Shown one piece after another: positions 41,386 to 49,856 of a stretch of 64,000 nucleotides of DNA. The notes beneath the pieces were generated by a model that ran no database searches, was not told the origin of the DNA, and was given only the letters and a program-made list of their open reading frames with translations. Source of the DNA: Sporolituus thermophilus DSM 23256 (GTDB lineage Bacteria; Bacillota; Negativicutes; Sporomusales; Thermosinaceae). Position 1 is the first letter of the stretch. Each line of letters starts with the position of its first letter. The DNA lies in the NCBI RefSeq assembly GCF_900102435.1, contig NZ_FNBU01000006.1, positions 62,001 to 126,000 on the forward strand, read 5' to 3'. A program made the position numbers and the translations under genes.

Positions 41386-43263
41386 ATGGAGACCGTTTTT
41401 ACGAAAGCATATCGCGCGTTTCGCAATTTTATTGTCTACCAGCCGCCCCGCCAGCAGCCTCCGTTCGTGCTTGACGAGAGCGAATCCTATGAACGCGAGC
41501 CCGAAGCGGATGCAACCGCCCCGCTGGCCGATGCCGCCGCCCAGCTTGCCACCTTGCTGGACTATGCCCGCGATTTACGCCGCGTCATGGAGAAAGCCCA
41601 CGCCGCCTTAAGCCGCGCGGATGGAAAACAGCGTCTTGCCAACCTGGCCCAGGAACTGGAATTACTCGAACAGCGCCGGCAGGAACTGACGCCTATCCGT
41701 CTCGCCTATGACAGCGGCTCGCCGCCGCTCAAGCGCACCGTAAGCGCCAGTCTGACCGAGAACGAGAAAATCCTGCGCGAGCTGTACAGCCTGCCGGAAA
41801 ACAAAGACTTTATTCTCCGCCAGTTTGAAATTCCGGCGCCAAAACCAGTCAAGGCCATGCTGGCGTTTCTCGACGGCATGGTGGACAACAAGGCAATCAC
41901 TCTCTCGATCCTCCAGCCCCTGCAGCTACTATCCGGTACTGATGCCTTTAACGCCGGCGACGCCGAAAATATTGTCCGGACGCTGAACGAGTATTTACCT
42001 AACAACGAAATTAAGGTGCTGACTGAATTTGCCCAAATTGCCAAAGGAATCAATGACGGCGATACCGTGTTGTTTCTTGACGGCGCCAACCAGGCCCTGC
42101 TCCTGGGCAGTAAAGGCTTTGCCAAGCGCAGCGTGGGCACGCCGCGCATCGAGCAGACGGTGCGGGGGGCGCAGGCGGCGTTTACGGAAAACCTGCGTAC
42201 CAACACCAGTCTGATCCGGACCATTTTTCCAACCAGCGAGCTGGTGACCGAAATCTTTACCGTTGGTGACCGCGCGCCTGTAAAATGCGCCATCATGTAC
42301 CTAAAGCCGGTAGCCAACCCCAAGGTAGTAGCCGAGCTCAAGCGCCGCCTGACAAGTATCACGACCGACTATATCAGTGATATTGGCGTCTTGGAACAGT
42401 TCATCGAGGACCACCCCAGCATCCCCTTTCCCCAGATGTTGTCGACCGAGCGGCCCGACAGGGCGGCGGTCCATCTGGCCGAAGGCCGGATTGCCTTGCT
42501 GCTGAACGGCATACCCTTTGCGCATATCCTCCCGGTCAGTTTCTTCTCTTTTTTTCATTCCAACGAAGATTACGGCCTCAAGTTTCCGGCCGGCAGTTTC
42601 ATGCGTGTCCTGCGTCTGTTAGCCGCATTTCTGTCGGTAACGCTGCCGTCTTTATACATTGCCATCAACTATTTCCACCAGGAAGCGCTTCCCACCGAGC
42701 TGGCCCTGGCCATTGCCGGCGCGCGCGAGGCCGTGCCGTCGCCGGCATTATTTGAAATTGTGCTCATGGAGTTTTCCTTTGAACTCATCCGGGAAGCGGG
42801 ACTGCGAATTCCCGGCATGCTGGGGCCAACGATAGGTATTGTCGGCGCCATTATCATCGGCCAGGCGGCGGTAGCGGCCAATATCGTCAGCCCCATTATG
42901 GTAGTCATCATCGCCATTACCGGTCTGGCCTCCTTCGGCACTCCCGACTACCGGATGGCTTTCGCCTTCCGCTTAATCCGGTTTGTCTACCTGGTCTTCG
43001 CTGCAATCTTCGGTCTGGTCGGCCTGGCGGTCAGCCTGCTATTGACGACGGCGATCCTTTGTACCATGAAATCTTTTGGCGTGCCCTACATGGTACCAAT
43101 CGCGCCCAAGGTGACGCCCAACCTGGACGTGGTTATCCGGGGCAGCGTCTTTAAGCAGGAGCGGCGCCCGGATGCTTTGAGTCCGCAGGACAGCCGTCGT
43201 CAGCCAAGCATCAGCCGCCCCTGGACAATGGAAAAACCGGTCGGGAAGGAGGACGAGCCATGA
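41386..43263 (+). CDS. spore germinant receptor A subunit (GerA family)
   Basis: This 625-residue protein starts at ATG 41386. A charged, coiled-coil-like N-terminal extension (about 1-120; TLLDYARDLRRVMEK, LAQELELLEQRRQEL) precedes the soluble GerA domain (TENEKILRELYSLPENKDFILRQF; FLDGMVDNKAI; VEQT region). The membrane part has about five helices (LRLLAAFLSVTLPSLYIAI; GILGPTIGIVG-like segment; MVVIIAITGLAS). The A subunit binds or transmits the germinant signal in the inner spore membrane. The long N-terminal coiled extension is larger than in typical GerAA. It overlaps the B gene by ATGA. Confidence 0.93.
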   Translation: METVFTKAYRAFRNFIVYQPPRQQPPFVLDESESYEREPEADATAPLADAAAQLATLLDYARDLRRVMEKAHAALSRADGKQRLANLAQELELLEQRRQELTPIRLAYDSGSPPLKRTVSASLTENEKILRELYSLPENKDFILRQFEIPAPKPVKAMLAFLDGMVDNKAITLSILQPLQLLSGTDAFNAGDAENIVRTLNEYLPNNEIKVLTEFAQIAKGINDGDTVLFLDGANQALLLGSKGFAKRSVGTPRIEQTVRGAQAAFTENLRTNTSLIRTIFPTSELVTEIFTVGDRAPVKCAIMYLKPVANPKVVAELKRRLTSITTDYISDIGVLEQFIEDHPSIPFPQMLSTERPDRAAVHLAEGRIALLLNGIPFAHILPVSFFSFFHSNEDYGLKFPAGSFMRVLRLLAAFLSVTLPSLYIAINYFHQEALPTELALAIAGAREAVPSPALFEIVLMEFSFELIREAGLRIPGMLGPTIGIVGAIIIGQAAVAANIVSPIMVVIIAITGLASFGTPDYRMAFAFRLIRFVYLVFAAIFGLVGLAVSLLLTTAILCTMKSFGVPYMVPIAPKVTPNLDVVIRGSVFKQERRPDALSPQDSRRQPSISRPWTMEKPVGKEDEP

Positions 43264-44369
43264 CCTACGAACCAGGGCGAATGGGCATTGCCGAAGGAAT
43301 GGCCTTGGCGTTCATCCTTACTATTCCGCGCCTCTTTATCACTGTTCCGGCCGAAATGCTCGATATTGCCGCCGGCCTGGCCTGGCTGATGCCGCTCGCG
43401 AGCGGCATCGGCGCGTTTGCGGGCTGCTGGTTGCTGGTCTTTGTCCTCAGCCGCCTGCCCGGTTATGATCTGGTTGGCGCTGCTTATCATCTGCTCGGGC
43501 GGGCGGGGGGCTTCTTGGTCGGTTTGTTTTACGTCGGCTACTTTTTCCTTGACGCCGTGCTGCTCCTCCGCCAGTTCGCCGAAAACACTTTGCTCACGGC
43601 TCTGCCGCTCTTGGAGTTTAGCATAGCTGTCGCCGTTTATGCGCTGGTAGCCGGGGTACTGGTCTACATTGGCGTCGAGGGGATTGCCCGCACCACTTAC
43701 CTTCTAATGCCGCTGGGCAGCGTTCCGCTCCTGGTCGTGCTTGCCCTCCTTTTCCCGTTTTATAATGTTTACCACCTCTTGCCCTGGCAGGGGACAGGAC
43801 TGGGGGCGGTCATGCCGCCTGCCCTGATTGGGGCAGGTTATAACAGCGGGGTACTGGCACTTTTCATTTTGGCCAAGGCGCTGCAAGACCTGCGGACGGT
43901 AAAGGCTGCCACCCTGTACGGCCTGGGCGCTTCGATAGCGCTTAAGGCGCTATGTACTTTTATCTTTACCCTGGTATTCGGGTACACGACCGGGCGGGAA
44001 AAGATGTTGCCTTTTTATGAGATGGCCCGGCTGGTATACCTTGGCCGCTATGTGCAGCGCATCGAAGCGCTTTTTATTCTGCTGTGGGTGATGTACGGCA
44101 TATTGGCCATTGCGGCCAACCTGTTCATGGGGCTGTATCTCGTGGCGCGCCTTTTTGGCCTGCCCGCCATTCGGCCGCTCATTCCGGTAGCGGCGCTGAC
44201 CGTTGCGTTCTTGGCTATGATCCCGCAAGATATTACCGATACCGTAACCCTTGACACCGTCTTTATCCAGACCTATGCGGCAGCGGCGATTTATGCCGTG
44301 CCGGGCCTCTTATTGGCCGCGAGTTGGCGGAAAGACCGCCGGAAGGGGGCGAAAGGATGCGCCGGTTAG
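43260..44369 (+). CDS. spore germinant receptor B subunit (GerB family permease)
   Basis: This 369-residue protein has about ten membrane helices and the APC-like GerB fold: GIAEGMALAFILTIPRLF at the start, AWLMPLASGIGAF, and ALFILLWVMYGILAIAANL late. B subunits form the transport-like, germinant-binding part of the receptor. It overlaps gerA-type and gerC-type genes on both sides, as in classical ger operons. Confidence 0.92.
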   Translation: MTYEPGRMGIAEGMALAFILTIPRLFITVPAEMLDIAAGLAWLMPLASGIGAFAGCWLLVFVLSRLPGYDLVGAAYHLLGRAGGFLVGLFYVGYFFLDAVLLLRQFAENTLLTALPLLEFSIAVAVYALVAGVLVYIGVEGIARTTYLLMPLGSVPLLVVLALLFPFYNVYHLLPWQGTGLGAVMPPALIGAGYNSGVLALFILAKALQDLRTVKAATLYGLGASIALKALCTFIFTLVFGYTTGREKMLPFYEMARLVYLGRYVQRIEALFILLWVMYGILAIAANLFMGLYLVARLFGLPAIRPLIPVAALTVAFLAMIPQDITDTVTLDTVFIQTYAAAAIYAVPGLLLAASWRKDRRKGAKGCAG

Positions 44370-45610
44370 CCTTATTCATCATGCTCATGGTCTGTTCGGC
44401 CGTTGCTGCTGGCTGCGCTGGCGCGCGCGAAACCGACGAAATTGCCTATGTGCTGGCCATCGGCCTTGACAAGGGCGATGAGCCGGGAAAAATTCGCGTT
44501 ACCTATCAGATTGCTGTGCCCCGTACCCTGGCCGGCGGTTCGCAGGCAGGGGGCGGCAAGAGCGATCAGAGCAGCGTCCTCATTACCCTGGAGGCGCCGT
44601 CGCTGGCCGAAGCGCGCAATCTCCTGAACTCAGCCGTTTCCCGCATTCCCAACCTGTCGCACACCAAAGTGTTTATCTTTGGCGAGGAGATAGCGCGCGC
44701 CGGGGTGGCGGACGTGCTGGGCCCGCTCATGCGCTTTCGCGAGTTTCGCGGTTCGATGTTTGTCATGATCGCCAACGAAGACACGGCCCAGCATTTTATG
44801 GAAAAAAACAAACCCAAGCTGGAAATCCTTACGTCGCGTTTTTATGAAAACATGCTGCTCGGAGGGGAAGAGACGTCCTATTATCTGCGCACCAATTTGC
44901 ATGATTTCTATTTACAATATAAGACTGGCAATATGGCCCCTATCGCCGTTTTAGCCGGGGCGCCGAAAGAAGAAGAAAACGAAGAAGCGCCGGTGCGGCA
45001 GGCGCGGCCGCCGGCGCGGGCCGATGAGTATGTGGGCCACACGCCACGCGTGAAATCTACGGAAACGGCGGCGGAGGCGCTGGGCACGGCGGTGTTTGTC
45101 CGCGACCGGATGGTGGGCAAACTGACAAACCAAGAGACGCGCATGATGGCGATTCTTACTAACCAATTTCGCCGCGGCTTTCTGGTTTTTGACGACCCCC
45201 TGGAGCCGGAAAAAATCGTCCACGTCAACGCGCGCTTGGGCGAGCCGACCAAAATTGCCGTCAACTTTGTCGACGGCCGGCCGGTCATCGACATTTCCGT
45301 CTTTCTGGAGGGGGAAATCACGAGCATTTCCAGCGGCATCAACTATGAACAGCAAGAGTATCGGAGCCTGCTTGAAGCGCAGGTTTCCCGGCTTATCGAG
45401 CGCGAAACGGGGCGGACGCTGCACAAGCTCCAGAGCTTGGGGGCCGACGTTATTGGCTTTGGCTACCGGGCCCGCCGGCATTTCGCCACTTGGCAGGAAT
45501 GGCAGGCCTTTGACTGGGCGGCGGCTTATCAGCAGGCGACCTTCCGTGTGCAGGTCAAGACGGAAATCCGCCGCCACGGCTTGATGTGGCGGACTTCGCC
45601 GGTTAAATGA
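44357..45610 (+). CDS. spore germinant receptor C subunit (Ger(x)C lipoprotein)
   Basis: This 417-residue protein starts at ATG 44357 behind gaaagg. A signal peptide ends in the lipobox AAGC (Cys20). The Ger(x)C domains follow (EIAYVLAIGLDKGD; SHTKVFIFGEEIARAG; the C-terminal part with ETGRTLHKLQSLGADVIGFG). An inserted low-complexity acidic/proline linker lies near residue 200 (EEENEEAPVRQARPPA). C subunits are lipid-anchored on the outer face of the inner spore membrane. Confidence 0.92.
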   Translation: MRRLALFIMLMVCSAVAAGCAGARETDEIAYVLAIGLDKGDEPGKIRVTYQIAVPRTLAGGSQAGGGKSDQSSVLITLEAPSLAEARNLLNSAVSRIPNLSHTKVFIFGEEIARAGVADVLGPLMRFREFRGSMFVMIANEDTAQHFMEKNKPKLEILTSRFYENMLLGGEETSYYLRTNLHDFYLQYKTGNMAPIAVLAGAPKEEENEEAPVRQARPPARADEYVGHTPRVKSTETAAEALGTAVFVRDRMVGKLTNQETRMMAILTNQFRRGFLVFDDPLEPEKIVHVNARLGEPTKIAVNFVDGRPVIDISVFLEGEITSISSGINYEQQEYRSLLEAQVSRLIERETGRTLHKLQSLGADVIGFGYRARRHFATWQEWQAFDWAAAYQQATFRVQVKTEIRRHGLMWRTSPVK

Positions 45611-45629
45611 CGGCGCGGAGGTGCTGGAT

Positions 45630-45788
45630 ATGGATTATCTGTACGGGCTGGCTGTTGGACTCGCATGCATCCATGCCCTGACTTATGCCCGCTGGCTGAA
45701 AGCGGGCGGCAACCGCGCGGGCGCCTGGGGGGTCTTTGCGCTGACAATGGTTTGTCTGGGCCTGTATGTGTACGTTGTGGTGCGCTAA
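45630..45788 (+). CDS. tiny two-helix membrane protein, fourth ger operon gene
   Basis: This 52-residue gene starts at ATG 45630 with ggaggtg 6 bases upstream and lies 19 bases after the C subunit. The sequence is MDYLYGLAVGLACIHALTYA, a short basic loop (RWLKAGGNRAGA), then a second hydrophobic helix ending YVYVVVR. Some Bacillus ger operons carry a small two-helix D subunit that modulates receptor function. Size, topology and position fit that role, though I cannot claim sequence homology. It is easily missed because of its length. Confidence 0.75.
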   Translation: MDYLYGLAVGLACIHALTYARWLKAGGNRAGAWGVFALTMVCLGLYVYVVVR

Positions 45789-45906
45789 GGGATCTTTTCC
45801 GAACTTTGGCAGGAACAAAACGAGCGGCTTGTAGAATAAAAAAATGCGGTGGCAACGTTTGACTAATCATGACAACCTCAGTCTGGATGATGCAAAGGAG
45901 TCGAAG

Positions 45907-47040
45907 ATGCAGCCACTCATCAAATGGCCGGGCGGCAAAGCACGGGAGTTTCGTTACATCGAACAGCTAATCCCGCCGTTTGACCGGTATATTGAGCCGT
46001 TTTTCGGCGGCGGCGCCGTTTATTTCCGGCTGGAACCGCAGCGGGCGCTTGTCAACGATATCTCGGCTGACTTGATGCAATTTTACCGCTTTGTTCGGGA
46101 CGGTAGTGAGCGCTTTGCTACCTGTCTACGGACTTTTGCGCTCTATTGGGGCAGGATGGCTGAATTTACGGCTATGCTATGGCCTGATGCGGCAGCGGTG
46201 TATCACCAGTGCCGCGCGAGTGCGCTCAAGCCTGATGCTTTAAATCCCTTGATAGAAGCAGTGCTGGCGAAGCGGCGCCAGCTTTTCCGGGAATTGTTTG
46301 ACAGCGAGCTGTTTGTGGATCACACGCGTTTTGCCGCGGTGCTATGCGTCAGTCTTGTCGATAAGCTGCGGCGGCTGCTTAAGCTGGAGGTGGCGTTAGG
46401 GCGGCCGCTCAGCGACGGCGAATTGTACGCCAACCTGGAAACAGGGCTGCGTAGCGGTTTTTACCTGCATTTTCGCGGTCTTTATAACGACGCCGCCCTC
46501 GGCCGGCCGCTGCCGCGGAACCTGGCGCCTGAAGAGCGGGCGGCTTATTTCTACTTTATCCGCGAATACTGCTACGGCGCCATGTTTCGCTACAATCACG
46601 CCGGCGAGTTCAATATTCCTTATGGCGGGATGGCCTATAACGGCAAAGATTTCGGCAAGAAGATTAACCGGTTGCTAGCGCCGGCGACGGTGCGCTGTCT
46701 GGCCGGGGCTGAGCTCTATAACCTCGATTTTGCCGATTTTCTCGATGCAGCGCGCCCGACGGACCGCGACTTTGTCTTTCTCGATCCGCCGTATGACAGC
46801 GACTTTGCCGATTACGAGGGCCGGACGTTCACGCGCGCCGACCAGCGCCGACTGGCTGAACGGCTGTATTGTCTGGACGCGCCGTTTATCCTGATTATTA
46901 AAAATACCGACTACATCCGTACGCTTTATACCGGCCGATCCAACCTAACCATCGTGTCTTTTGATAAACAGTACGCGTATAATGTCCGGCGCCGTAACAA
47001 CCGTCAGGCTAAGCATTTGATTATTACCAATATCGTCTAG
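45907..47040 (+). CDS. Dam-type (D12 class) DNA adenine N6-methyltransferase, solitary
   Basis: This 377-residue protein starts at ATG 45907 behind aaaggag; the frame is open to 45844. The SAM motif is IKWPGGKAREF with EPFFGGGAVYF, the catalytic motif FLDPPYDSDF. The central region (about 100-230) is longer than in E. coli Dam and holds a helical insertion. It methylates adenine in a short palindrome, GATC being the family default. No restriction enzyme or specificity gene is adjacent, so it is probably a regulatory or phage-derived orphan methylase. Confidence 0.88.
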   Translation: MQPLIKWPGGKAREFRYIEQLIPPFDRYIEPFFGGGAVYFRLEPQRALVNDISADLMQFYRFVRDGSERFATCLRTFALYWGRMAEFTAMLWPDAAAVYHQCRASALKPDALNPLIEAVLAKRRQLFRELFDSELFVDHTRFAAVLCVSLVDKLRRLLKLEVALGRPLSDGELYANLETGLRSGFYLHFRGLYNDAALGRPLPRNLAPEERAAYFYFIREYCYGAMFRYNHAGEFNIPYGGMAYNGKDFGKKINRLLAPATVRCLAGAELYNLDFADFLDAARPTDRDFVFLDPPYDSDFADYEGRTFTRADQRRLAERLYCLDAPFILIIKNTDYIRTLYTGRSNLTIVSFDKQYAYNVRRRNNRQAKHLIITNIV

Positions 47041-47052
47041 TAAGCGACAAAA

Positions 47053-47079
47053 AGAGCCGTCCAGGCAAGGACGGCCTCT
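47053..47079. terminator. terminator-like hairpin between convergent genes
   Basis: Arms agagccgtcc and ggacggcctct form a 10-bp stem with one bulged base and a 6-nt loop. It is followed by TCTGG on the plus strand and preceded by AAAA, so it may work better for the minus-strand symporter gene. Confidence 0.5.
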
Positions 47080-47118
47080 TCTGGCGCGGATCAGGCGCGG
47101 GCGTAAATTGCAGCGGTT

Positions 47119-48600
47119 TTATATATCGCTCTTCTTTACTTTTTCAAATTCATCCATAATTTCCTGTGCCGGCGGCTTATCCAGGAGGCTGACAATGTAG
47201 ATCGCCAGCAGGGAGAAGGCAAAACCGGGGACGATTTCATACAGGCCCAGCCAGGCAAACTGTTTCCAAATCAGCACCGTCAGGCCGCCGGCGATAATGC
47301 CGGCCAGGGCGCCGTTACGGGTCATGCGCTTCCAGAAGAGGGACATGAGGATCATCGGGCCAAAGGCGGCGCCGAAGCCAGCCCAGGCGTAGGCTACCAG
47401 GTCGAGGATAAAGTTGTTCGGGTCAAGGCCGAGCAGGACGCCGAGGACGGTAACGGCGACTACGGTCAGGCGGCTGACCCATACTAGTTCGTGCTCGCTG
47501 GCGGTAGGCCGGATAAGGGCTTTATAAAAGTCCTGCGCAAACGCCGAGGCGGTGACCAAAAGCTGTGACGAGGCGGTGCTCATGATGGCGGCCAGTACGG
47601 CGGACAAAACCAGGCCGGCAAAGAAGGAACTAAACAGGTCATTGGTCATAACCAGGAACACCGTTTCGACATCAGTGCCGGTCAGCGGCTGTTTGAGGTA
47701 TACCCGGCCGACCATGCCGACAAGGACGGCGGCGGCCAGCGAGAAGACCACCCAGGTCATGGCGATGTTGGTGGCGTGTTTGATCTCGGCGGAAGAGCGG
47801 ATGGCCATGAACCGTACCAGGATGTGCGGCTGGCCGAAATAACCAAGGCCCCAGGCCAGCAGCGAAACAATGGCTACCAGGGACAGGGGCTTGCCGTCCG
47901 GGTTGGTGAAGGGGTTGAACAGCTCGCCGTTTATAGCGTGGAGGGCGTTATAGGTGGCGGCCGGACCGCCGATCAGTATCATGGCGGCAATCGGGACAAC
48001 CAGGATGGCGAAAAACATCATAACGCCCTGGACAAAGTCGGTCCAGCATACGGCCATGAAGCCGCCCAGAAAGGTATAAAAGACGATAACAAAGGCGCCG
48101 ACCACCATCGCCCAGGCGTAGGGGATGCCGAACACGGTGTGAAACAGCTTGCCGCCGGCCACGAACCCGGACGAAGTATAAATAAGGAAAAAGATAAGGA
48201 TGAAGATGGCGGAAACAATGCGCAGGGTTTGGGATGTGTCGCGGAACCGGTTTTGGAAATAGTCGGGAAGGGTGAGGGAGTCGTTGGCAATCTGGGTGTA
48301 CTTGCGCAGCCGCTTGGCCACAAACACCCAGTTGGCCCAGGTGCCCAGGATCAGTCCTAAGGCAATCCAGCCGGCCTGGATGCCGGCCGCGTAGGCAAAA
48401 CCAGGCAGGCCCATGAGCATCCAGCCGCTCATGTCCGACGCTTCGGCGCTCATGGAAGTGACCCAGGCGCCAAGCTGGCGGCCGCCGAGAATGTATTCCG
48501 ACATGCTGCGCGTTCGGCGGTAGTAGATCACACCGATCAGCATCATGCCGATAAGATAAAGAATAAAGGCAGCAAGAACTCCTATGCTGTATCCGGTCAT
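47119..48600 (-). CDS. putP: sodium/proline symporter (PutP, SSS family)
   Basis: This 493-residue protein starts at ATG 48600 with aaggaga upstream. It has about thirteen hydrophobic helices and SSS landmarks: MSEYILGGRQLGAWVTSMSAEASDMSGW near the N-terminus, GFMAVCWTDFVQG, and STASSQLLVTASAFAQDFYK. This matches PutP-type Na+/proline carriers, which supply proline for osmoprotection or catabolism. No put catabolic genes adjoin. Confidence 0.92.
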   Translation of the reverse strand: MTGYSIGVLAAFILYLIGMMLIGVIYYRRTRSMSEYILGGRQLGAWVTSMSAEASDMSGWMLMGLPGFAYAAGIQAGWIALGLILGTWANWVFVAKRLRKYTQIANDSLTLPDYFQNRFRDTSQTLRIVSAIFILIFFLIYTSSGFVAGGKLFHTVFGIPYAWAMVVGAFVIVFYTFLGGFMAVCWTDFVQGVMMFFAILVVPIAAMILIGGPAATYNALHAINGELFNPFTNPDGKPLSLVAIVSLLAWGLGYFGQPHILVRFMAIRSSAEIKHATNIAMTWVVFSLAAAVLVGMVGRVYLKQPLTGTDVETVFLVMTNDLFSSFFAGLVLSAVLAAIMSTASSQLLVTASAFAQDFYKALIRPTASEHELVWVSRLTVVAVTVLGVLLGLDPNNFILDLVAYAWAGFGAAFGPMILMSLFWKRMTRNGALAGIIAGGLTVLIWKQFAWLGLYEIVPGFAFSLLAIYIVSLLDKPPAQEIMDEFEKVKKSDI

Positions 48601-48727
48601 AACCAATTCTCCTTTTTATGTAATTATGACCAAATTATACGCTGAAAGGCGCCGGCCGGACAAGCGTTTTCTCATAGGCCCTGCCAAAATCGGGAAAACT
48701 GGGAAAAGAGGGAAGCGGAGTTAAACT

Positions 48728-49555
48728 ATGGCCCAAACTGAATTTAAAGCCGTCGTACTGGCAAATGAAATTGATTTGGCGAAAATCGCCAAACACTTCG
48801 GCATAAACCGCAAGTTCAAATGGGAAGACTCGCTGGTTCTGCGGGAAAAGGATTTCCAGGGCATTGTCCGGCAGCCGGAGAACAAGGCAGTTTATCTGTT
48901 CTCCTTCGGCAGTTTGGTGTTTATTAACTGCCAGCCCCATGAAATTACCGACATTGTTAGCTATCTCCACCGCATTGAGCCGAATTTGCATACCGCCAAT
49001 ATCTTTGAGTTCACCGACGACTATGTGTTGGCAGCCGATGCCGGCCAGCCGCCGGCTCTCAACAACGATTATATGGTTACCGAGCAGGTACAGGGGTTCC
49101 AGGAAGAAATTGTGGCCACGGTGCTGGCCAAATCGGTGGCCCTCGACCGGATTGAAGCGCAGATTGGCGTGCTGCTGGACGAGGTGGAAGATATTATTAC
49201 TTACCTGGAAGAGGGACGGCTAACCGTGTCGGACCGGCAGCTGGCCCAATTATCGGGCCGGATTTTGGGGTTCAAGTATAACACCATCTCTTATATCATG
49301 CTGCTGGACAAGCCGGATATTGCCTGGATCAGCGAGGAGGCGGACGCCTTGTATGCCGAGCTTAGCACCATATTTGAACTCGACGGCCGGTATGAAATAA
49401 TCCGCCACAAAACGCACACCCTGATGGACATCACCGAAGTTTTTTCCGGGCTGTCCCATGCCCGGCGCGGCACGCTGCTGGAATGGGCGGTGATTATTCT
49501 TATTGCCATTGAAATTTGCCTGTCACTGTTTGAGATTTTCTTTTTAAACCGCTGA
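48728..49555 (+). CDS. RMD1/YagE family protein (DUF155)
   Basis: This 275-residue protein starts at ATG 48728. The DUF155 core includes VLREKDFQGIVRQPENKAVYLFSFGSLVFINC, FTDDYVL, and a helical second half (VALDRIEAQIGVLLDEVEDII; HTLMDITEVFSGL). A C-terminal membrane helix ends AVIILIAIEICLSLFEIFF. In eukaryotes RMD1 relatives anchor mitochondrial translation or microtubules; the bacterial role is unknown. The gene is followed by a large hairpin element at 49661-49739. Confidence 0.85.
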   Translation: MAQTEFKAVVLANEIDLAKIAKHFGINRKFKWEDSLVLREKDFQGIVRQPENKAVYLFSFGSLVFINCQPHEITDIVSYLHRIEPNLHTANIFEFTDDYVLAADAGQPPALNNDYMVTEQVQGFQEEIVATVLAKSVALDRIEAQIGVLLDEVEDIITYLEEGRLTVSDRQLAQLSGRILGFKYNTISYIMLLDKPDIAWISEEADALYAELSTIFELDGRYEIIRHKTHTLMDITEVFSGLSHARRGTLLEWAVIILIAIEICLSLFEIFFLNR

Positions 49556-49660
49556 GATAATCATGCCAATATATTGGCACACAAGCGCTGGAAAATATAA
49601 GCGTTCCACCACTTTCAACTTTCCGGTTGCAACTTTCCAGGGTGGAGTTAAGGTTAATAC

Positions 49661-49739
49661 GAACCGCAGAGGACGCGGAGCGGCGCGATGCAGCGCGCTA
49701 GGAATAATTTTCTCTCCGTGTTCTCCGCGGTTCTTTTTT
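49661..49739 (+). repeat. long imperfect hairpin element, possible terminator or dispersed repeat
   Basis: Left arm gaaccgcagaggacgcggag (49661-49680) pairs with right arm ctctccgtgttctccgcggttc (49712-49733). A smaller hairpin (cgcgatgcagcgcg) sits in the loop and T6 follows. It fills the 300-base gap between the RMD1 gene and addB, where no gene is seen. Similar CCGCGGAGAACACGGAGA-like units are known as intergenic repeats in other bacteria. Confidence 0.6.
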
Positions 49740-49856
49740 GTTGTCGTAATTATCCACCACTTTCCGCTTACTAATTTCCGGTTATCAACGTCAACAGGGA
49801 AATGGGGGCTGGATGGCCAATACATATAGGTATGTAAACGAGAGGAGGCGGCTCTT

